Source: JAEUNJ01 sp052035955
GTDB lineage: Bacteria; Pseudomonadota; Gammaproteobacteria; Burkholderiales; Rhodocyclaceae
Assembly (NCBI GenBank): GCA_052035955.1
Contig: JBPOHD010000089.1
Location: 1-30,955, forward strand
Length of the DNA stretch: 30,955 nucleotides
Reading direction: 5' to 3'
The notes under the pieces were generated by a model, which was not told where the DNA came from, did no database searches, and saw only the letters and a list, made by a program, of their open reading frames with translations. The position numbers and the translations under genes were made by a program. Below, piece by piece: positions 1 through 5,815 of this stretch; position 1 is the stretch's first letter; every line of letters begins with the position of its first letter.

Positions 1-38
1 AGCGCCCACAGTTCATCGTCCAGTATCGGTTTGGCCAT
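1..38 (-). CDS. IS5-family-like transposase, N-terminal 12 codons only (runs off left edge)
   Basis: On the minus strand an ATG at 38 follows the ribosome-binding sequence AGAGGAA and opens the reading MAKPILDDELWA, which continues past the window edge. Many IS5-family transposases begin with closely similar residues (Met-Ala-Lys-Pro, then Asp-Glu-Leu-Trp). The stretch between this start and the end of the next gene (39-148) is AT-rich, has an A8 run and holds no gene, which suits the left end of an insertion sequence. The terminal inverted repeat cannot be fixed because the other end is outside the window. The assignment rests on 12 residues and is tentative. Confidence 0.5.
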   Translation of the reverse strand, partial: MAKPILDDELWA

Positions 39-148
39 TTCCTCTGCACAAAAAAAACAGGGCAGAGGTTAACGAATTTCGACCTTTGTGAACAGGGGGT
101 AACACTCATTTTGTTAGAGTTTCTAAGGGATCGGGGTGCCGGCCGGCC

Positions 149-958
149 TCATTCCTTGTACCAGACGATCTGGTGGGTGGTGGCGAGGAGGGTGTCGCCC
201 CGGCCCCAGACCTGCCCCTGGTGGTCGAAGTGGCCGTCCCTGAAGGCCTGGCCCTGGGCGACGGTGAGCAGGGGCGGGGTGCCGTGGGCGGCGACGGCCT
301 CCTCGCCGGCGTGGAAGTAGATGTTCATGGAGACGGTGGCGATGGGGACCCATTCCGTGCGGCGCAGGAAGATGCGCGGCATGAAGCTGTCGCAGATGGC
401 CGTCAGCGACGGAAAGTCCAGGGGCCGCGCCGGCAGGTCGGCGACCCAGGTGTGGCTGAGGGTGTCCTCGTTGTCGCGGAAGGGCGTGCCGCGCACGTGG
501 CGGAATTCGTAGCGCTGCAGGAAGCCCGTCGGCCGCCTCGGCGTCATCCGTTCACAGGCCTCCGGCGACGGTACGTCGGGGCGATGTACCTCCACGCAGC
601 CCCAGGTCTCCCGGCGCAGGGCGCAGATGGCGATGGCCTGCGCCACCACCCGCTCCGGGCTGCCCTGGAGGATGGCGACGGCCCAATGCTGGTTGCTGCG
701 GTTGGCCCGCACCAGCCTCGCCTCGACGACGAACTCGCCCTCCTCGACGGGGGCCACGTAGCTGAGGGTGAAGGCCAGGGGACTGCCCTTGCGTTCCGGG
801 TGCAACAGCATGGCGCGCAGCATGACGGCCGCCGTGATGCCGCCATAGGGGCCGACCATGTTCCAGTAGTCGGCGCTCGTGCGGCCGAGGAAGCGGCCGC
901 CGCCCAGGGGCTCGAGGGCGACGGCGGCGTCGAAGGGGTGAAGGATGGGGGTGTTCAA
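149..958 (-). CDS. Acyl-CoA thioesterase family protein (TesB-like double hotdog)
   Basis: About 269 residues, the usual size for two fused hotdog domains of the TesB/4HBT_3 type, which hydrolyse acyl-CoA to free acid and CoA. Seen in the sequence: an N-terminal motif YWNMVGPYGG followed by a long helix (ITAAVMLRAM), the first hotdog helix of this family, and a second half with DFPSLTAICDSF and VPIATVSMNIYFHA typical of the second hotdog. I chose the TTG at 958 because the protein similarity begins with the following residues (NTPILHPFDAAVALEP). The upstream in-frame ATGs at 1009 and 1039 would translate the arm of a repeat element and lack a ribosome-binding site. It is the last gene of the minus-strand acyl-CoA operon, separated from the ligase gene by that repeat. 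Family assignment is good; the substrate is unknown. Confidence 0.8.
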   Translation of the reverse strand: MNTPILHPFDAAVALEPLGGGRFLGRTSADYWNMVGPYGGITAAVMLRAMLLHPERKGSPLAFTLSYVAPVEEGEFVVEARLVRANRSNQHWAVAILQGSPERVVAQAIAICALRRETWGCVEVHRPDVPSPEACERMTPRRPTGFLQRYEFRHVRGTPFRDNEDTLSHTWVADLPARPLDFPSLTAICDSFMPRIFLRRTEWVPIATVSMNIYFHAGEEAVAAHGTPPLLTVAQGQAFRDGHFDHQGQVWGRGDTLLATTHQIVWYKE

Positions 959-965
959 GGCAGGG

Positions 966-1140
966 CGATCACCGCAGAGGGCGCGGAGAGTGCAGAGAAG
1001 GGCGGGCATGAACCGGGACGTGCGGGGGCATGATCCCATGGCCCCCTGCCGGCGACAACCACGTGCCGGCGGCGCGAAGGCGGCGACACGGGAAGATTTC
1101 TGCCTTCCCCCGCGTCCTCTGCGTCCTCCGCGGTGAAAAC
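966..1140. repeat. GC-rich intergenic inverted-repeat element, copy 1
   Basis: Two arms face each other across about 100 bp. The left arm is at about 969-1000 (TCACCGCAGAGGGCGCGGAG and onward). The right arm at about 1100-1138 reads, in reverse complement, TTCACCGCGGAGGACGCAGA and onward. Each arm is a degenerate run of CAGAGG/CGGAGG units. A second element with the same arms lies at 9321-9425. Repeats with CACCGCAGAGG or CACCACAGAGG arms recur between genes in many bacteria. This copy separates the ligase and thioesterase genes inside one operon and could fold in the mRNA. Confidence 0.75.
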
Positions 1141-1153
1141 GGGTTCGCGTACA

Positions 1154-2686
1154 TCATATCCTTCGCTCCCGTCCGGCCCAGTAGGGATCGCGGATGCGGC
1201 GCTTGACCACCTTGCCGTTGTCGTCCCGCGGCAGGCTGGCCACGATCTCGATGCGGCGCGGCACCTTGTAGTCGGCGATGCGGCCGCGCAGGGCCTCGCG
1301 CAGGCCGTCGGCGGTCGGCGTCTCGCCGGCCGCGGGCAGCACGTGGGCGCAGAGGGCTTCCCCGTATTCCTCGTCGGGGATGCCGACGACGGCGCAGTCG
1401 GCGACCCCGGGCAGGGTGATGAGCACGTGCTCGATCTCCGCCGGGTAGATGTTCACGCCGCCGGAGATCACCATGTCCGAGGCCCGGTCGCAGAGGAAGA
1501 GGAAGCCGTCCCCGTCCAGGTAGCCCATGTCGCCGACGCCGACGAATCCGTCCTGCTCCATGGCCCGGCGGGCGGCGTCGTTGCGGTGGTAGGTGAAGTC
1601 GGGATAGGCGGGCTGGCGCACGAAGATGCGGCCCACGGTGCCGGTCGGGCAGATGCGGCCGGCATCGTCGAGGATGCGGATTTCGGCGCCGACGGCGGGC
1701 AGGCCGGCGCTGCCGGCCTTGCGCGCCGCATCCTCGGGTTTCATGACCGTCACCAGTCCGGTCTCGCTGGAGGCGTAGGTCTCGTAGATCACCGGACCCA
1801 GCCATTCGATCATGGCCCGCTTCACTTCCGGCGCGCAGGGCGAGCCCGTGGAGGCGACGAAGCGCAGGGACGACAGGTCGTAGCGATTGCGCACCGCCTC
1901 GGGCAGGCGCAGCAGGCGCACGTACATCACCGGCACCAGGTAGGCGGTGGTGATGCGGTGCCTTTCGATCAGGGCCAGGGTGGCCTCGGCATCGAAGCGC
2001 GGCTCCAGCACCATGAGGTCGGCCCGCAGCAGGGACTGCTGGGCGAAGAGGCTGGGGGCGCTGTGGTAGAGGGGCGCGGAGACGAGGGTGCGTTCGCCGG
2101 AGCCGATGCCGAAGGCCTCGCGGACCAGTCGCGTCGCCAGGGCCTGCTGCGCGGCGAGCCGTTCCGGCGGCACGGGCAGGCGGCGCACGCCCTTCGGCCG
2201 GCCGGTGGTGCCGGAGGTGTAGGCCATGTGGCCGCGCGGCGTGCGCGGCGGACCGTCATAGGGGGCCTGGCCAGCGAGCCAGGCTTCGTACTCGATGCCG
2301 CCATCGACGTCCCGGTCCCCGACGCCGCATTGGGCGCAGACATGGGCGTGGGGACGCACGCGGATCACCGTCGTGCCGGACGGGATCGCCGACGCGACGC
2401 CCGGCAGCAGGTCGTCGTGCACGATCAGGACGCGGGCCCCGGAGTCGGCCAGGATGAAGCCCGCCTCCTCGGCCTTGAAGTGCCAGTTGATCTGGCAGTA
2501 GAAGCAGCCGGCAATGCGGCAGGCCTGGATCAGGTCCACGTAGGCCGGATCGTTGCGCAGCATCACCGCCACCACGTCGCCGTCCTCCACGCCGAGGGCG
2601 GCCAGGCCGCCGGCCAGGCGGGCGGCGCGCGCCTCGATCTCCCCGCCGGAGCGGTGCAGGTCGCCGAAACGAAGGTCGGCCGTCAT
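1154..2686 (-). CDS. Acyl-CoA ligase (class I adenylate-forming enzyme)
   Basis: 510 residues. It activates a carboxylic acid with ATP through an acyl-adenylate to the CoA thioester. Seen: the P-loop-like motif TSGTTGRPKG at 157-166, YETYASSE (A5) at 301-308, GDMGYLDGDGF (A7) at 385-395, the hinge region CDRASDM at 399-405, and GKVVKR with the catalytic Lys492. All core motifs are intact. The start lies 7 bp after the stop of the small dehydrogenase gene, so translation is probably coupled. The N-terminus is somewhat short for FadD-type ligases. With the dehydrogenase pair and thioesterases next door, it probably activates an aliphatic, branched or alicyclic acid for beta-oxidation. FadD13-, FadD17- or bile-acid-CoA-ligase-like substrates are possible, but the sequence does not decide. 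Confidence 0.9.
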   Translation of the reverse strand: MTADLRFGDLHRSGGEIEARAARLAGGLAALGVEDGDVVAVMLRNDPAYVDLIQACRIAGCFYCQINWHFKAEEAGFILADSGARVLIVHDDLLPGVASAIPSGTTVIRVRPHAHVCAQCGVGDRDVDGGIEYEAWLAGQAPYDGPPRTPRGHMAYTSGTTGRPKGVRRLPVPPERLAAQQALATRLVREAFGIGSGERTLVSAPLYHSAPSLFAQQSLLRADLMVLEPRFDAEATLALIERHRITTAYLVPVMYVRLLRLPEAVRNRYDLSSLRFVASTGSPCAPEVKRAMIEWLGPVIYETYASSETGLVTVMKPEDAARKAGSAGLPAVGAEIRILDDAGRICPTGTVGRIFVRQPAYPDFTYHRNDAARRAMEQDGFVGVGDMGYLDGDGFLFLCDRASDMVISGGVNIYPAEIEHVLITLPGVADCAVVGIPDEEYGEALCAHVLPAAGETPTADGLREALRGRIADYKVPRRIEIVASLPRDDNGKVVKRRIRDPYWAGRERRI

Positions 2687-2693
2687 CCCGGCA

Positions 2694-3815
2694 TCAGTTC
2701 GCGGACAGGGCGGCGAAGCGCTGCAGGTGGGTGTCCGTATCGCCGAAGCTCAGTTCGATGGCGGTGAGGCGCTTGAACCAGTGGCTGACGTTCAACTCGT
2801 CCGTCATCCCCATGCCGCCGTGGAGCTGGACCGCCTGCTGGCCCACGAAACGGCAGGCCTGGCCGACGGTCACCTTGGCCGCGGAGAGCGCCCGCCGGCG
2901 TTCCCGCTCGTCCGGGTCGGCGCAGCGCAGGGCGGCCAGCATGGCCATGGAGCGGGCCTGCTCCAGGTGCAGAAGCATGTCGGCCATCCGGTGCTGGAGG
3001 GCCTGGAAGCGGCCGATGGGCTGGCCGAACTGCTGGCGCGTCTTCAGGTATTCGGCGGTCGCGGCGAGGATGGACTCGAGGGTGCCGACGGCCTCGGCGC
3101 AGAGGGCGGCCAGCCCGGCGTCCAGCGCCATCTCGATGGCGGGCAGCGCGCAGGCGTCGCCGCCGAGGCGGGCGGTGGCGGGCACGTAGGCCCCGGCCAG
3201 CCTTGCTTCCGCGGCCCGCTGGCCGTCCAGGGTGGGGTAGGGGACGAGGGCCAGTCCGGGCGTGTCGCGGGGCACGGCGTAGAGGCCCACGGGCCCGGCC
3301 TCGCCGCCGGAGCGGGCGGAGACGAGCAGCACGTCGGCGGCCGCGGCATGGAAGACCACGCCCTTGCGGCCCCGCAGCACCCAGCCGTCGCCGTAGCGGT
3401 GGGCCGTGGCGGAGACCTGGCCCGCCTCCCAGCGGGACTCGGGTTCGAAGTGGGCGAGCACGGCGATCTCCTCGCCGGCGGCCAGGGCCGGCAACAGCTC
3501 GCCGGACGGGGCCACCCCGCGCAGCAGGGCGGTGGCGATGACGGCACTGGACAGGTAGGGCTCCAGCAGCAGGCCGGCGCCGAAGGCCTGCATGACGAGC
3601 ATGGTTTCGACGGGCCCGTAACCCAGGCCGCCCCGGTCCTCGGGGACGTTGAGGGCCAGCACGCCCAGGTCGGCGAGTTGCTGCCAGGTCTCCCGGCTCC
3701 AGCCCTCCGGGCCGTTGCGGATGGTGCGGCGGTGCTCGAAGTCGTAGTCCTTGGCGACGAAACGGCGGACGGTGTCCTCCAGTTGCCGCTGCTCCTCGGT
3801 GAGCATGAAGTCCAT
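2694..3815 (-). CDS. Acyl-CoA dehydrogenase, small subunit (PimD/FadE-like)
   Basis: 373 residues. Acyl-CoA dehydrogenases form the trans-2-enoyl-CoA using FAD and pass electrons to ETF. The N-terminus (MDFMLTEEQRQLEDTVRRF) and the helical core TRQQFGQPIGRFQALQHRM (259-277) and LHGGMGMTDE are classic for the family. Neither usual position for the catalytic Glu is filled: the C-terminal motif reads SFGDTDTHLQR, and the alternative helix reads ALDAGLAALCAEAVG. This fits the non-catalytic partner of a heteromeric dehydrogenase such as the PimC/PimD or FadE28/FadE29 pairs. The start at 3815 lies 10 bp after the stop of the large-subunit gene with GGGAT in front. Substrate unknown. Confidence 0.88.
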   Translation of the reverse strand: MDFMLTEEQRQLEDTVRRFVAKDYDFEHRRTIRNGPEGWSRETWQQLADLGVLALNVPEDRGGLGYGPVETMLVMQAFGAGLLLEPYLSSAVIATALLRGVAPSGELLPALAAGEEIAVLAHFEPESRWEAGQVSATAHRYGDGWVLRGRKGVVFHAAAADVLLVSARSGGEAGPVGLYAVPRDTPGLALVPYPTLDGQRAAEARLAGAYVPATARLGGDACALPAIEMALDAGLAALCAEAVGTLESILAATAEYLKTRQQFGQPIGRFQALQHRMADMLLHLEQARSMAMLAALRCADPDERERRRALSAAKVTVGQACRFVGQQAVQLHGGMGMTDELNVSHWFKRLTAIELSFGDTDTHLQRFAALSAN

Positions 3816-3825
3816 GGTCGTATCC

Positions 3826-5022
3826 CTACAGTCCCAGGATCATCTGGGAGATGATGTTCTTCTGGATCTCGTTGGAGCCGCCGAAGATCGACAGCTTGCG
3901 CAGGTTCAGGTACCAGGCGCCCAGCGGCGCCGCATAGTCGGGGCCCACGGCCTCGCCCTGCCAGCCGGCCGCCATGGCCTCCCGGCGGAAGGGCAGGGCA
4001 TAGGGCCCGACGGCCTGGAGCAGCAACTCGGAGATGGCCTGCTGGATTTCCGTGCCCTTGATCTTCAGGATGGACGCTTCCGGCCCCGGGGCGCGCCTTT
4101 CCCTCTCTGCCGACAGCACACGGAGGTTGGTGATCTCCAGGGCCATCAGGTCGATCTCGGCCTGGGCCACCTTCGCCGCGAACAGGGGGTCCTCCAGCAG
4201 GGGCCGGCCGTTCTTGCGTTCCGCCGTCGCGATGCGCTTCAGGCGGGCCAGTTCGCGCTTGGCGATGCCGATGCCGGCGATGTTGGTGCGCTCGTGCCCG
4301 AGCAGGAACTTGGCATAGGTCCAGCCCTGGTTCTCCTGGCCGACCAGGTTCTCCACGGGCACCTTCACGTCCTCGAACCAGACCTCGTTCACCTCGTGGG
4401 CGCCGTCCAGGGTGACGATGGGCCGCACCGTGACCCCCGGCGACTTCATGTCGATGAGCAGGAAGGAGATGCCCCGCTGGGGCTTGGCTTCCGTGTCGGT
4501 GCGGACCAGGCAGAAGATCCAGTCGGCATGCTGGCCGAGGGTGTTCCAGGTCTTCTGGCCGTTGACGACGTAGTGGTCGCCGCGGTTCTCGGCCCGGCAT
4601 TTCAGCGAGGCCAGGTCGGAGCCGGCCCCGGGTTCGGAATAGCCCTGGCACCACCATTCCTCGCCGGAGCGGATCTTCGGCAGGTAGCGCTCCTGCTGGG
4701 CCCGGTTGCCGAAGGCCATGATCACCGGGGCCACCATCTTGAGGCCGAAGGGGATCAGGCGCGGCGCGCCGCCGGCGGCGCATTCCTCCTCGAACACGTA
4801 CTGCTCGACCGGGCTCCAGCCCGGGCCGCCGAATTCCCGGGGCCAGGAGGCGGCGCTCCAGCCCCGCTCGTGGAGGGTGCGCAGCCAGAGCAGGTGGTCC
4901 GCCTTCTCCAGGTGCAGGCCGTTCATCACCTTGTGGCGGATGTGGGCCGGCAGTTTCTCGCGCACGAAGGCGCGCACCTCCTCGCGGAAGGCCTGTTCTT
5001 CGGGGGTGAGGTCGAGGTTCAT
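3826..5022 (-). CDS. Acyl-CoA dehydrogenase, large subunit (PimC/FadE-like)
   Basis: 398 residues counted from the ATG at 5022, where family similarity begins (MNLDLTPEEQAFREEVRAF). Flavin and substrate contacts of the family are visible: QGYSEPGAGSD at 126-136 and NGQKTWNT at 154-161. The C-terminal motif is IFGGSNEIQ (379-387), without the MCAD-type Glu. Glu244 in GHERTN occupies the position used by isovaleryl-CoA dehydrogenase and by actinobacterial steroid side-chain dehydrogenases, so it is the likely catalytic base. It lies 38 bp downstream of the PaaI-like thioesterase gene and 10 bp upstream of the small subunit, within one operon. Known heteromeric relatives act on pimeloyl-CoA or on steroid side-chain CoA esters. 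The substrate here is inferred only as an aliphatic or alicyclic acyl-CoA. Confidence 0.9.
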   Translation of the reverse strand: MNLDLTPEEQAFREEVRAFVREKLPAHIRHKVMNGLHLEKADHLLWLRTLHERGWSAASWPREFGGPGWSPVEQYVFEEECAAGGAPRLIPFGLKMVAPVIMAFGNRAQQERYLPKIRSGEEWWCQGYSEPGAGSDLASLKCRAENRGDHYVVNGQKTWNTLGQHADWIFCLVRTDTEAKPQRGISFLLIDMKSPGVTVRPIVTLDGAHEVNEVWFEDVKVPVENLVGQENQGWTYAKFLLGHERTNIAGIGIAKRELARLKRIATAERKNGRPLLEDPLFAAKVAQAEIDLMALEITNLRVLSAERERRAPGPEASILKIKGTEIQQAISELLLQAVGPYALPFRREAMAAGWQGEAVGPDYAAPLGAWYLNLRKLSIFGGSNEIQKNIISQMILGL

Positions 5023-5060
5023 GGGGTCGGGTCCGTGGAAACGGGGCTCGGTCGGCGGGG

Positions 5061-5486
5061 CTACTCGCCGGCAGGGGAGGCGAGGCGGCCGATGGTGCCC
5101 TGGGCGGTGGCGCAGAGTTTCTCCTGGCCGTTCTCGATGGCGAAGATGTCGCACCGGCACACGGATTGGCTCTTGCCGGTGTAGACGGAGTCGGCGCGGG
5201 CCACCAGGCGTTCGCCGAGGGCCGGCCGCAGGTAATTGATCTTGAACTCGGAGGTGACGATGCCGTGGCCGCCGAGGGCCGAGCCGCCGGCATAGGTGAG
5301 GGCATTGTCGGCCAGGTAGCTCAGCACGCCGCCGTGGGCGAAGCCGTATTGCTGCTTCAACTCGGGCTTCAGGTCCACGGCCAGGACGGCATGGCCGGGC
5401 GAGAACTCCAGCAGTTCGGCACCGAGCAGCACGCTGAAGGGTTGTTCCGCCAGAACCTTCCGGCCGGCGGCAAGCAGGGCATCCAT
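5061..5486 (-). CDS. PaaI-family hotdog thioesterase
   Basis: 141 residues from the ATG at 5486, which follows a strong ribosome-binding site (AGAAGGAG). A longer reading to 5606 is open, but it would run through the operator and leader. The single hotdog domain has the PaaI-type signature YGFAHGGVLSYLADNA, whose Gly-Gly precedes the hotdog helix and whose acidic residue (Asp) fits the catalytic position. Enzymes of this type hydrolyse small or aromatic acyl-CoA esters and often clear dead-end CoA thioesters. It is the first gene of the minus-strand acyl-CoA operon, so a role in releasing CoA during breakdown of the same substrate is likely. Confidence 0.87.
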   Translation of the reverse strand: MDALLAAGRKVLAEQPFSVLLGAELLEFSPGHAVLAVDLKPELKQQYGFAHGGVLSYLADNALTYAGGSALGGHGIVTSEFKINYLRPALGERLVARADSVYTGKSQSVCRCDIFAIENGQEKLCATAQGTIGRLASPAGE

Positions 5487-5506
5487 GGGGCTCCTTCTGT
5501 CGGAGG

Positions 5507-5533
5507 ACACGGTTCTGCAATGCAGAACCGTGT
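5507..5533. promoter_or_regulatory. Perfect 27-bp palindromic operator candidate
   Basis: Arms ACACGGTTCTGCA and TGCAGAACCGTGT are exact reverse complements around a single central A at 5520. The site lies 21 bp upstream of the thioesterase start and about 13-39 bp downstream of the predicted start point of the minus-strand promoter, where a bound repressor would block transcription. The size suits a TetR- or IclR-type dimer or a pair of dimers. The regulator is not identified; the IclR gene at 10407-11243 is the nearest candidate. A seven-base half-site TGCAGAA recurs at 5687-5693. Confidence 0.7.
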
Positions 5534-5552
5534 TTTGTACAGCGATCCGCGA

Positions 5553-5581
5553 ATCATTTCCGAATTCGGCAGGCGAGTCAA
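5553..5581 (-). promoter_or_regulatory. Sigma-70-type promoter of the acyl-CoA operon
   Basis: Reading the minus strand, TTGACT (5581-5576) and AATGAT (5558-5553) are separated by exactly 17 bp. They match the -35 and -10 consensus at 5 of 6 and 4 of 6 positions. The predicted start point is near 5546, just ahead of the palindrome at 5507-5533 and about 60 nt upstream of the thioesterase ATG. Confidence 0.6.
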
Positions 5582-5647
5582 GAACGGCGGTGGTCGCCTG
5601 CAGCATCCCGAAAAAAATTCTGATCTGCGAAATCGTATTTTGAAATG

Positions 5648-5676
5648 TTGACGCATCGACCTTCCCTGTGCAAACT
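5648..5676 (+). promoter_or_regulatory. Weak candidate promoter for the alkylsulfatase leader
   Basis: TTGACG at 5648-5653 is a near-consensus -35. Seventeen bases later CAAACT is a poor -10. If used, transcription would start near 5683 and cross the terminator-like hairpin at 5700-5739 before the sulfatase gene. Confidence 0.3.
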
Positions 5677-5699
5677 CTGGCCGCTGTGCAGAATGCCGA

Positions 5700-5739
5700 A
5701 CCGCCCGGCGGATCACCCGACCGGGCGGTCCGTTTTTTT
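5700..5739 (+). terminator. Rho-independent terminator in front of the alkylsulfatase gene
   Basis: A nine-base stem (ACCGCCCGG with CCGGGCGGT) encloses a 12-nt loop. Three bases later a run of seven T follows (5733-5739). It faces plus-strand transcription, yet no plus-strand gene lies upstream: the neighbour at 5061-5486 runs the other way. It therefore either ends a short leader or small RNA or attenuates the sulfatase transcript. Confidence 0.7.
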
Positions 5740-5815
5740 CACGATGGCGAATCCCGCCGGCCTGTTTGGCGGGCGGCCAGGAATGCGGGAACGATAACGA
5801 ATGGAGGAAGGGAAC

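Noticed and set aside
3044..5305. 753-codon open frame on the minus strand across the dehydrogenase genes, in another frame
   Set aside because: A Pro/Arg/Ala-rich frame shadow; the true dehydrogenase motifs are in the other frames.
5486..5606. Longer PaaI-like protein starting at 5606
   Set aside because: It would include the promoter, the palindromic operator and the ribosome-binding site; similarity begins at the ATG at 5486.
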